Positions 8,646 through 16,464 of a DNA stretch of 56,689 nt are shown piece after piece (the first letter of the stretch is position 1; every line of letters begins with the position of its first letter). The translations under genes were made by a program, and so were the position numbers. The DNA comes from an uncultured Ruminococcus sp. (GTDB lineage: Bacteria > Bacillota > Clostridia > Oscillospirales > Acutalibacteraceae). The stretch spans positions 1-56,689 of the forward strand of contig CADCNI010000013.1 in NCBI GenBank assembly GCA_902802795.1. The letters run 5' to 3'. Under the pieces are notes generated by a model. That model did not search any database. It was not told the origin of the DNA and was given only the letters and a program-made list of their open reading frames with translations.

Positions 8646-9332
8646 TCATGCAAAATACGCAATCACCATAGCCGAACAGGTGGCGGCGGCTTTCGCGGCA
8701 AAATCGGGATAATCCATCGTCGCCTGCTCGTCGGCGGAATCCGAAATGCACCGCACCGCGCCGAACGGAACGCCCGCCAGCGTGCAGACCTGCGCAATCG
8801 CGCCGCCCTCCATGTCACAGGCCGCCGCGTCAAACAGCGTGCGCAGCTTTTCGGTCACGCGCTTGTCCGCCACAAACTGATCGCCCGTGGCAATCGTGCC
8901 GACCAGCGTATGCGCCTTGTCTCCGATGGCCGCCCGCAGCCGCTCGGTTATACCTCTGTCGGCCTCAAAATAAATCGTGTTGACGGTGGAAACAAAGCCC
9001 ACCGGATCCCCGATGGGAGAAGTGTCCACATCGTGCTGCACAAACCGTGAGGCAACCACCATATCATTCTGCACAATGCCATGCGCCACCGCGCCAGCCA
9101 CGCCGGTATTGATGATCTCATCCACGCCGAATACGCTGATCATGATCTGGGCGCACACAGCGGCGTTGACCTTGCCGATGCCGCACCGCGCCAGAATCGC
9201 CGGTTTGCCGTGCAGCGTGCCGACCGTAAAAGGAATGCTGCTGATGATTTTTTCCTCTGCACGCTCCATAGCTGCCTTGATGGCTTCCACTTCCACATCC
9301 ATCGCGCCGATAATGCCTGTTGTTTTTGTCAT
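8646..9332 (-). CDS. mtnN: 5'-methylthioadenosine/S-adenosylhomocysteine nucleosidase
   Basis: The 228-aa cytoplasmic enzyme cleaves MTA and SAH to adenine plus a methylthio- or homocysteinyl-ribose, clearing SAM by-products. The N-terminus TTGIIGAMDVEVEAI carries the catalytic Glu (Glu14, equivalent to E. coli Glu12). NTGVAGAV (75-82), DMEGGAIAQV with Glu175, and the catalytic Asp198 in CISDSADE follow. Length and motif spacing are those of E. coli MtnN. It is the first gene of a leftward operon with a TTGCAT-17-TATGAT promoter 80 bp upstream. No SAM or SAH riboswitch-like structure is visible in the short leader. Confidence 0.95.
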   Translation of the reverse strand: MTKTTGIIGAMDVEVEAIKAAMERAEEKIISSIPFTVGTLHGKPAILARCGIGKVNAAVCAQIMISVFGVDEIINTGVAGAVAHGIVQNDMVVASRFVQHDVDTSPIGDPVGFVSTVNTIYFEADRGITERLRAAIGDKAHTLVGTIATGDQFVADKRVTEKLRTLFDAAACDMEGGAIAQVCTLAGVPFGAVRCISDSADEQATMDYPDFAAKAAATCSAMVIAYFA

Positions 9333-9411
9333 TTTTTTATGACACTCCTTTCAATGAATGCAGGTTGCGCCGCATTTTCTGTAGTTCTTTTGTTGTCGGG
9401 TCGCTTTTTCT

Positions 9412-9440
9412 ATCATATCACAAAAAAATGAAATATGCAA
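9412..9440 (-). promoter_or_regulatory. Promoter of the mtnN operon
   Basis: TTGCAT (9440-9435), 17-bp spacer, TATGAT (9417-9412), about 80 bp before the mtnN start. Confidence 0.65.
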
Positions 9441-9850
9441 CAGACTCTTATATGAGATTTTACGGTTGCGGTTTTACATGAATTTTGCCTGAATTTTTGC
9501 ACGTCCTGCCGCCGCTTTTTATCAAAAAAGCCACCCCGATTCACAAACTGTAATATTCTGTCGGATTTTCCACAATCCACATGTTTTAACCCCCTTTTCT
9601 TCCACTTCTTGTTGAAAACTCGGTGGAATCCCTTGAAAACGCCCCTTTTTTCGTGGGAAGCTTGTGGAAAAGTCCGTGGAAAGTGTGGAGAATCCAGATT
9701 TTGCCTGTGGAATCCCGATTTACCAATAGTAATAATTGCATGGCAAAAATGCGACTCCTGCAAAAGTTCTTTTTATGTTTCTCCTGCGGGGCATTTGGCT
9801 TTTTTAACGGCTTTTTTAACCTGTCCGAACAACGGAAAAAAATGACATTG
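9441..9850. other. Gene-free divergent region with DnaA-box-like sites
   Basis: No supportable gene lies in these 410 bp between the divergent mtnN and serS promoters. Two exact matches to the DnaA-box consensus TTWTNCACA are present: TTTTCCACA at 9566-9574 (+) and at 9663-9671 (-). Near matches are TGTGGAGAA (9684-9692), AATCCACAT (9574-9582) and TGTGGAATC (9706-9714). GTGGAA occurs several more times. Confidence 0.4.
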
Positions 9851-9854
9851 CCTC

Positions 9855-9883
9855 TTGCTATTTTGGCGAATCTGATATATAAT
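9855..9883 (+). promoter_or_regulatory. Promoter of serS
   Basis: TTGCTA (9855-9860), 17-bp spacer, TATAAT (9878-9883). The leader is only about 60 nt, too short for a T-box. It contains a small GCGGT/ACCGC hairpin at about 9898-9910. Confidence 0.65.
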
Positions 9884-9950
9884 GAATCTATCTGCAAGCG
9901 GTTTGACCGCAAATGAAAAAAATATTGAAAAAACAAAGGTGAGATCATTT

Positions 9951-11240
9951 ATGCTGGACATGAAGTTCCTCAGAGAAAATCCCGACGTGGTCAAGGAAAA
10001 TATCAAGAAAAAGTTTCAGGACAGCAAGCTGCCTCTCGTAGACGAGGTCATCGCGCTGGATAAGCAGCTTCGCACCATCATGCAGGAGGCGGACGGTCTG
10101 CGCGCCAACCGCAACAAGGTTTCCAAGGGCATCGGCGCTTTGATGGCGCAGGGCAAGCGCGAGGAAGCCGAGGCGGAAAAGGTCAAGGTCACGCAGTTCT
10201 CCGAGCGTCTGGCGGAGTGCGAAAAGCTCGAAACCGAACTCAAGGAAAAGGTTCGCAACATCATGCTGATTATCCCCAACATCATCGACCCCTCTGTGCC
10301 GATCGGTGAGGACGACAGCAAAAACGTGGAAGTGGAACGCTTCGGTGAGCCTGTCGTTCCCGATTTCGACATTCCCTACCACACCGACATCATGAAGCGC
10401 TTCGACGGCATCGACCTTGACGCGGCGGGTTCTGTCGCTGGCAACGGCTTCTATTATCTGATGGGGGACATCGCCCGTCTGCATTCGTCCATTCTCTCCT
10501 ACGCGCGCGACTTTATGATCGACCGCGGCTTCACCTATGTCATCCCGCCCTACATGATCCGCCGCAACGTGGTGGACGGCGTGATGAGCTTTGCCGAGAT
10601 GGACGCGATGATGTACAAGATCGAGGGCGAAGACCTCTATCTCATCGGCACGAGCGAACACTCCATGATCGGCAAATTTATCAATACCATCACCAAGGAG
10701 AGCGAACTGCCCAAGTGCCTGACCAGCTATTCCCCCTGCTTCCGCAAGGAGAAAGGCGCGCACGGCATCGAGGAACGCGGCGTTTACCGCATCCACCAGT
10801 TTGAAAAGCAGGAAATGATCGTGGTCTGCAAGCCGGAGGAAAGCCCGAAGTATTTCGACGTCCTGTGGCAGAACACCGTTGACTTCTTCCGCACGCTGGA
10901 TATCCCGGTGCGCACGCTGGAATGCTGTTCGGGCGATCTGGCCGATCTCAAAGTCAAGTCGGTGGACGTGGAGGCATGGTCGCCGCGCCAGAAGAAGTAT
11001 TTCGAGGTCGGTTCCTGCTCCAACTTAGGCGACGCGCAGGCGCGCCGTCTGGGCATCCGCGTCGTGGGTGAGGACGGCAAGAAATACCTCGCGCACACGC
11101 TCAACAACACGGTGGTCGCGCCGCCGAGAATGCTCATTGCGTTCCTCGAAAACAATTTACAGGCGGACGGCAGCATCCGCATTCCCGAAAAGCTGCGTAT
11201 GTACATGGGCGGCAAGGAAGTGTTGGTGCCCAAAAATTAA
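9951..11240 (+). CDS. serS: Serine--tRNA ligase
   Basis: This 429-aa class II synthetase charges tRNA(Ser) and supplies Ser-tRNA(Sec) where selenocysteine is used. The N-terminal 110 residues form the expected long coiled-coil arm (a run of Lys/Glu-rich heptads from about 28 to 100). Motif 2 is FRKEKGAHGIEERGVYRIHQF, spread over 20-odd residues in the catalytic core. The C-terminal HTLNNTVVAPPRMLIAFLENNLQADGSI region carries motif 3. Start: AAAGGTGAG lies 8-9 bp before the ATG at 9951. An in-frame ATG at 9882 lies inside the -10 box and is rejected. The length is standard. Confidence 0.96.
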   Translation: MLDMKFLRENPDVVKENIKKKFQDSKLPLVDEVIALDKQLRTIMQEADGLRANRNKVSKGIGALMAQGKREEAEAEKVKVTQFSERLAECEKLETELKEKVRNIMLIIPNIIDPSVPIGEDDSKNVEVERFGEPVVPDFDIPYHTDIMKRFDGIDLDAAGSVAGNGFYYLMGDIARLHSSILSYARDFMIDRGFTYVIPPYMIRRNVVDGVMSFAEMDAMMYKIEGEDLYLIGTSEHSMIGKFINTITKESELPKCLTSYSPCFRKEKGAHGIEERGVYRIHQFEKQEMIVVCKPEESPKYFDVLWQNTVDFFRTLDIPVRTLECCSGDLADLKVKSVDVEAWSPRQKKYFEVGSCSNLGDAQARRLGIRVVGEDGKKYLAHTLNNTVVAPPRMLIAFLENNLQADGSIRIPEKLRMYMGGKEVLVPKN

Positions 11241-11244
11241 TCAT

Positions 11245-11273
11245 TTGACAACCGCCAAAAAATAGTGTACAAT
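11245..11273 (+). promoter_or_regulatory. Promoter of rnpB
   Basis: TTGACA (11245-11250), 17-bp spacer, TACAAT (11268-11273). The spacing predicts a start at about 11280, exactly where the P1 stem of RNase P RNA begins. Confidence 0.85.
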
Positions 11274-11279
11274 AACACA

Positions 11280-11630
11280 TGAGCAGAATAAACGGTCGCG
11301 TGCCTTGCTCCAAAGGGCATGGCATGAGGAAAGTCCGAGCATCGCAGGGCAGGATAACGGCTAACGGCCGCCGAGGGTGACCTTAGGGAAAGTGCAACAG
11401 AGATATACCGCCTGTTCCTTCGGGAGCGGGTAAGGGTGGAAAGGCGAGGTAAGAGCTCACCGGCTGCTGTGGAGACATGGCAGTCCTGTAAACCCTATCC
11501 GATGCAACATCGTGGTGGAACATATGCGGTTGCCCGCCGCGTTCCTAGGAGATGGCTGGAGCTGTGCAGCAATGTACAGTCGAGATAGATGACCGTTCAC
11601 GACAGAACTCGGCTTACAGTTCTGCTCATC
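11280..11630 (+). ncRNA. rnpB: RNase P RNA, bacterial class A
   Basis: This is the catalytic RNA that matures tRNA 5' ends. The 5' core has GAGGAAAGTCCGAGC followed by GCAGGGCAGGATAACGGCTA, then GGGAAAGTGCAACAGAGA (P4 and neighbouring core). The 3' half has GGTAAGGGTGGAAAGGCG, GTAAGAGCTCACCGGC, and the closing ACAGAACTCGGCTTACA. Ends were set by the P1 helix TGAGCAGAA (11280-11288) with TTCTGCTCA (11620-11628). Together with the following T6 run (11631-11636) it also shapes the terminator. The domain layout fits the ancestral class A rather than the Bacillus class B type. Confidence 0.96.
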
Positions 11631-11709
11631 TTTTTTCAGACAAGGCGCTGTTTTCCCGATCGGGCAAACGGCGCTTGTTGTTTTTGGTTTTATAAGGAGG
11701 AGTGTCACC

Positions 11710-12291
11710 ATGCAGGAATACACCACCGACACCAACGCGTCAGAATGGAATCTGGAAAGAAAAGGCTCCCAATGCGGCAAGCCTCCCGAACTTTGGGATT
11801 TGCTGGACGGCGACGGCCATCCTCTCGGAAAAACGCACATACGCGGGGAAGCACTGCCGCCCGGCACCTATCACCGCGTTGTGGAGATTTTCACCGTCAA
11901 TTCGCGCGGCGAACTGCTGGTCACGCTGCGTTCGCCCGACAAATACCCGTTCCCGGATATGTGGGAGGTCACGGGCGGTTCGGCGCTGGCAGGCGAGGAT
12001 TCCCTGACCGCCGCCAAACGGGAACTGCACGAGGAAACCGGCCTTGTCGTGAACGACAGCGAGATCGAGTGGATACACACCCGCCGCGGCAAAACGGTGC
12101 TGATGGACGTTTACCTCGCGCGCAAGGACGCGGCCATCAGCGACCTGACCATGCAGGAAGGGGAAACGGCGGCGGCGCAATGGGTGTCATTTGATACATT
12201 CGAGCGTATGATCGCCAACGGTGAAGTCCCCGACCCGGTCTGCGGCCGTTACGCGGACGTGAAAGAAATCATAAAAACAAAAATCGGATAA
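11710..12291 (+). CDS. Nudix hydrolase (isopentenyl-diphosphate isomerase-like subgroup)
   Basis: This 193-aa protein carries a complete Nudix box: Gly90, Glu96, then Arg104-Glu105-Leu106, Glu108-Glu109 and Gly111. It hydrolyses nucleoside-diphosphate-linked or pyrophosphate substrates with a divalent metal. The N-terminal 50 residues (LWDLLDGDGHPLGKTHIRG) plus the HRVVEIFTVNSRGELLV strand resemble the YfcD/IDI-like Nudix branch. The true substrate is unknown. AAGGAGG precedes the ATG at 6-8 bp. It lies directly downstream of rnpB and could be read by escape from that terminator, because no separate promoter is evident. A strong terminator follows. Confidence 0.9.
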   Translation: MQEYTTDTNASEWNLERKGSQCGKPPELWDLLDGDGHPLGKTHIRGEALPPGTYHRVVEIFTVNSRGELLVTLRSPDKYPFPDMWEVTGGSALAGEDSLTAAKRELHEETGLVVNDSEIEWIHTRRGKTVLMDVYLARKDAAISDLTMQEGETAAAQWVSFDTFERMIANGEVPDPVCGRYADVKEIIKTKIG

Positions 12292-12301
12292 CAACATAGA
12301 C

Positions 12302-12348
12302 AAAGCGCCCGGCGTGCCGTTATTCTGCGGCATACCGGGCGCTTTTTT
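12302..12348. terminator. Terminator between convergent genes
   Basis: AAAGCGCCCGG plus GTGCCG pairs with CGGCAT plus ACCGGGCGCTTT, with T/A runs on both sides. It can serve the Nudix gene (+) and the LRR/Ig gene (-). Confidence 0.8.
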
Positions 12349-12396
12349 ATTTTTTCTTTTTTCCGAATGCTGAACAGAGAACCTGCATAAAAGACA

Positions 12397-15300
12397 TTAC
12401 GCGACCGTCACATAAAATCCGGTAGCTTTGCCGCCGTAGGTGACGATAATCTTCTGCTGCCCCTTGGTATTCAGCTTGCCGGAGGGCGTGCAGGTGAAGC
12501 CGCTGGTCAGTTCGGCCGTCGTTTTGTCCGTGTAGGTGACTTTCAGCACCATGCCGGACGAATTGAAGGTTTCGCCCACCTTGTAGGTGCGTTTGGTGGG
12601 GAGTTTCTTGATCGTGACGGAAGAAACGGGCTTTGTCACCTTCACGGGGAATGCCGTGGACTGTCCCGCATAGATGACGGTAATCCACTGGTTACCTGCC
12701 TTATTCAGTACGACAGGGCTGCACACAAAGCCGCTTGTCACCACTTTGGTGGTACCGTCGTCATACGTCGCCGTCAGTTTCATGCCGGATGTGTTGAGCG
12801 TATCGCCCACATAGTAATTTTTCTTGGTGGGCTGCTGGGTAATGCGAACCGTCTTGGCTTTGGGTTCCACCTTTACCGGGAAGGCCGTGGACTGTCCCGC
12901 ATAGGTCACGGTGATCCACTGATTGCCCACCGCAGTGAGTTTCGCGGGGGTGCATACAAATCCGCTCGTGATGTCCTTGGTGGAGCCGTCGTCATAGGTG
13001 GCTCTGAGTTTCAGACCGGCGGTGTTGATCGAGTTGCCGGCAATATAGGTGGTCTTGGAAGGCTTCTGTATCACGCGGATGGTCTTGGCCTTTTTCACTA
13101 CGTTCACCGGGAACGCAGTTGCGGTACCGCCGTATTTGACGGTAATCCACCGGAGTCCTTCCGCCGTGAATTTGGTGGGCGCGCAGGTGAAACCGTCGGT
13201 AATCACCTTGGTGGTGTCGTTGGAATAGGTCACTGTCACTTCCATGCCGGAGGTGTTGAGCGAATTGCCGGGTACATAGACCGTCTTGGTGGGATTCTTT
13301 GTCACACGAATCTTCGCAACGGTGGGTTCCTTGACAGTGACAGGGAACGCCGTTGCGGTGCCGCCGAATTTCACGGTGATCCACTGGTTTCCGGCTTTTT
13401 CCATCTTGGTGGGTGTGCAGACAAAGCCGCTCGTGATTTCTCTGGTCGTGTCGTCACTGAAAGTGACCTTGACCTTCATGCCCGCCGTGTTCAATGTGTT
13501 GGCGACCTCATATGTCGTCTTGGCCGGCTTCTGGCTGACGCGAATCTGCTTGACCGTTTTGACGGTCACAAAGAAGCCCGTGGCTTTGCCGCTGTAGCTC
13601 ACCACGATCTTCTGCTCTCCGGCGGCGGTCATTTTGGTCGGCGTGCAGGTAAAGCCGCTCGTGATTTCCTTGGTGCTGTTGTTGGAATAGGTCACTTTGA
13701 GCTTCATGCCCGCGGGGTTGAAGGCTTCTCCCACCGCGTAAATGAGCTGCGCGGGCTTTTGGCTGACGGCAACCGACGTCACGGTGAGCGCGTTGACGGT
13801 CACATAAAATCCGGTGGCTTTGCCGCCGTAGCTCACCACGATCTTCTGCTGTCCCGTGGTGGTCATTTTGGTCGGCGTGCAGGTGAAGCCGCTGGTGATT
13901 TCCTTGGTCGTATTGTTGGTATAGGTGATTTTCAGTTTCATGCCCGCGCTGTTGAAGGAATCCCCGACCCAGTAGGTCAGCTTTGTGGGCTTTTTGCTGA
14001 TTGTCACCGACGAAACCGGAGGTTCATTGACCGTCACGGTGAAGCTGGCGGATTTGCCGCCGTAACTGACGGTGACCGTCTGCTGACCGAGGGTATTCAG
14101 CTTGGTCGGCGTGCAGGTGAAGCCGCTCGTGATCTCCTTGGTGGTGCCGTTGGAATAGGCGGCGGTAAGTTTCAGCCCGCTGGTATTCAGGGTATCTCCG
14201 GCGACATAAGCGGTCTTGGAGGGTTTCTGGCTGACGGTCACAGACGAAAGGGTCGGCTGGTTGACCGTCACGGTGAAGGTGGCGGATTTTTCGCCGTAGC
14301 TGACGGTGACTGTCTGCTTGCCGGGGGTATTCAGCTTGGTCGGTGAGCAGGTGAAGCCGCTCGTGATTTCCTCGGCGGTATCGTCGGTATAAGTGACCTT
14401 GAGGCGCAGCCCGCTCGTGTTGAGGGAATCCCCGGCGGTGTAAACGGTCTTGGACGGCATCGTCTTCACCGCGACGGAACTCACTTTTTTCGCTTTCGGA
14501 GTGACCGTCACGTAATGACTTACCGTCTTGCCGCCGTAATTGACGGTAACCTTCTGCTGTCCGGGGGTGGTGAGTTCGCCGGAAGGTGTGCGGACATAGC
14601 CGGAGACGATATCGCCATCCCACTGCCATTTGTCAAAAACATCCTTTGAAGAATCGCCGTTCTGATAGGTAGCGACCAGTCTATAGCCGTACCAATCAAG
14701 GGTTTCTCCCACCTCGTAGGTCTGTTGAGACGGCTTCTCAAGGATGGTCAGAGACGTAACCGTGCTGTCCGCGTAGTTCCTGAACGTCACCTGCGCCTGG
14801 GATTTGAGCCAATCGGGAAGATCCGATTTGACATACACATCCCACCCCTCCTGCGTGCCGCCGTAGGTGATTTTCTTAAGGGCGGTGCAGCCGTCGAACG
14901 CACCGGGGGAAATGTGATCCATGCAATAGGAAAAACCGATCTCTGTCAAAGAGGTGCAGCCTTCAAAGGCTCCCTTGGGAATAAAGGTAACTCTTTCCGG
15001 AAGGTCTATTTTTTGCAGACTGGTGCAGTTCTCAAAAGTACCCGAATTGTAGTAATCGTCGAAATCGCCCACCTGTCGCACCCTGGAGCCCGGGGCGAAT
15101 GTGACGGTCCGCAAAGCGGTGCAGTTGGCAAAAGCCCACCTGTCGATATCGACGACCGAGGCGGGAATCGTAATATATTTCAATGAGGAACATCCGCTGA
15201 ATGCGCTTTCGGGAATGGATGTCTGGTTCCGGCTGAGCGTCACCGAAGACAGAGAGGTGCAGCCGGAAAAGCCGCCTACATATGTTACACCGTTGGGAAT

Positions 15301-16275
15301 CGAAATGGACGTAAGAGAGGTGCAGCCGGAAAAGCTGCCTATATGTGTCACACTGTCGGGAATCACAATGGAAGACAGAGAGGTACAGCCATCAAAGCTG
15401 CCTACATATGTCACACCGTTGGGAATCACAACGGAAGTAAGGGATGTGCAATCCTTAAACGCGTAATCGGCAATCGTCGTCAGATGGGTTCCGAACGTCA
15501 CGGAACTGAGGTTTGAACATTCCCAGAAGGAGTCCCTTCCCAGCACTTTCAGGCTGTCAGGCAGAACCACTTTTTTCAGCGCGGTACATTCTTCAAACGC
15601 GCCATATCCATATGACCCGCTTCCTCCCTCGTCATACTTCGCATTCCCGATTGCTGTCAGCCTGGAGCCGCTCTCAAAGGTTATGCTCTCCATGTGGTCA
15701 CAATAATAAAACGCCGCGAACCCTATCTTTTCCACGGACGCGGGAATGGTGAGAGAGGTCAGTCCATTACAACGGAAAAAAGCACCCCTTCCGATGGTTT
15801 TTAACGTGGAGGGCAGAGATACACTGGAAGCAGCCCCGCATTCCGAAAACGTGCCGTCCGCGATGTCCGTAATGCCCTCGTCGATGAGAATCTTCCTGAT
15901 AAAGAATTGGTTATCGTAGTCGTAATGGTACGCACGCCATGCGTCATCATAGTCCATCGTGCCGGGGCCGATTTTTCCGTTGCCCAGTACAGACAGCGTT
16001 TGAGTGTCGGCATTGTAATACCAATACGCGTTCTCCCCCATCCGGCCGTGCGGCAATTCGTTGGCCTTGGTCATCTGCTCGCTGACGGTGATCTTTTCAT
16101 TTCCGTCGGTCGTCACAATGACCTCTTCGGGTGTCGGTTCGGACGCCGCTTCCGTCTGCTGCGGGGGTGCCGACGCGTCGGTTTCCGACACGTTCGCCGC
16201 CGCGAACACACCGGAACACGTCGAGACAAACATCGCCGCCGTCAGCAGGAACGCCAGCAGTTTCTTACATTTCAT
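12397..16275 (-). CDS. Secreted BspA-like LRR protein with ten Ig-like (Big_3) repeats
   Basis: This 1292-aa protein has a typical signal peptide (MKCKKLLAFLLTAAMFVS, cleavage after GVFAA). A short spacer and a WYYN...LSVLGNGKI strand precede about 14 BspA/TpLRR-type leucine-rich repeats with the ITxIGxxAFxGCTSLxxVxIP pattern (about 100-510). Ten tandem group-3 bacterial Ig-like domains of about 75 residues follow (about 525-1292), each with KxPTKxxYxVGxxxNxxGM, EITSGFTCTP and a closing GFYVTV or AFPVKV. There is no LPXTG, S-layer or membrane anchor, so wall attachment must rest on the repeats themselves. BspA-like proteins act in adhesion in several species; that role is inference here. The start is set by AGAAAGGA before the ATG at 16275. 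Confidence 0.9.
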   Translation of the reverse strand: MKCKKLLAFLLTAAMFVSTCSGVFAAANVSETDASAPPQQTEAASEPTPEEVIVTTDGNEKITVSEQMTKANELPHGRMGENAYWYYNADTQTLSVLGNGKIGPGTMDYDDAWRAYHYDYDNQFFIRKILIDEGITDIADGTFSECGAASSVSLPSTLKTIGRGAFFRCNGLTSLTIPASVEKIGFAAFYYCDHMESITFESGSRLTAIGNAKYDEGGSGSYGYGAFEECTALKKVVLPDSLKVLGRDSFWECSNLSSVTFGTHLTTIADYAFKDCTSLTSVVIPNGVTYVGSFDGCTSLSSIVIPDSVTHIGSFSGCTSLTSISIPNGVTYVGGFSGCTSLSSVTLSRNQTSIPESAFSGCSSLKYITIPASVVDIDRWAFANCTALRTVTFAPGSRVRQVGDFDDYYNSGTFENCTSLQKIDLPERVTFIPKGAFEGCTSLTEIGFSYCMDHISPGAFDGCTALKKITYGGTQEGWDVYVKSDLPDWLKSQAQVTFRNYADSTVTSLTILEKPSQQTYEVGETLDWYGYRLVATYQNGDSSKDVFDKWQWDGDIVSGYVRTPSGELTTPGQQKVTVNYGGKTVSHYVTVTPKAKKVSSVAVKTMPSKTVYTAGDSLNTSGLRLKVTYTDDTAEEITSGFTCSPTKLNTPGKQTVTVSYGEKSATFTVTVNQPTLSSVTVSQKPSKTAYVAGDTLNTSGLKLTAAYSNGTTKEITSGFTCTPTKLNTLGQQTVTVSYGGKSASFTVTVNEPPVSSVTISKKPTKLTYWVGDSFNSAGMKLKITYTNNTTKEITSGFTCTPTKMTTTGQQKIVVSYGGKATGFYVTVNALTVTSVAVSQKPAQLIYAVGEAFNPAGMKLKVTYSNNSTKEITSGFTCTPTKMTAAGEQKIVVSYSGKATGFFVTVKTVKQIRVSQKPAKTTYEVANTLNTAGMKVKVTFSDDTTREITSGFVCTPTKMEKAGNQWITVKFGGTATAFPVTVKEPTVAKIRVTKNPTKTVYVPGNSLNTSGMEVTVTYSNDTTKVITDGFTCAPTKFTAEGLRWITVKYGGTATAFPVNVVKKAKTIRVIQKPSKTTYIAGNSINTAGLKLRATYDDGSTKDITSGFVCTPAKLTAVGNQWITVTYAGQSTAFPVKVEPKAKTVRITQQPTKKNYYVGDTLNTSGMKLTATYDDGTTKVVTSGFVCSPVVLNKAGNQWITVIYAGQSTAFPVKVTKPVSSVTIKKLPTKRTYKVGETFNSSGMVLKVTYTDKTTAELTSGFTCTPSGKLNTKGQQKIIVTYGGKATGFYVTVA

Positions 16276-16337
16276 GGTGCCATCCATCCTTTCTGGTGTT
16301 TCCGTATCTCCGGAAACGGAAACATTTACCATAAAAA

Positions 16338-16366
16338 ATCTTATCATAAATCCGGCAGAATGTCAA
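16338..16366 (-). promoter_or_regulatory. Promoter of the 12397-16275 gene
   Basis: TTGACA (16366-16361), 17-bp spacer, TAAGAT (16343-16338), 63 bp before the start codon. Confidence 0.8.
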
Positions 16367-16382
16367 TCAATGTCACTAAATA

Positions 16383-16436
16383 AAACAAAAACAATCCAAC
16401 CCCCGATGGGTTGTCATCAAAGCGTTGGATTGTTTT
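16383..16436 (-). terminator. Terminator of the 16465-20061 gene
   Basis: AACAATCCAAC (16434-16424) pairs with GTTGGATTGTT (16400-16390), followed on the minus strand by TTTGTTTTA. The gene upstream therefore has its own transcription unit. Confidence 0.75.
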
Positions 16437-16464
16437 GCTTTGTCATAATGGAACGAACCGCGCC

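Noticed and set aside
9333-9411. A SAM or SAH riboswitch before mtnN
   Set aside because: The leader is about 75 nt and shows no conserved riboswitch core or terminator.
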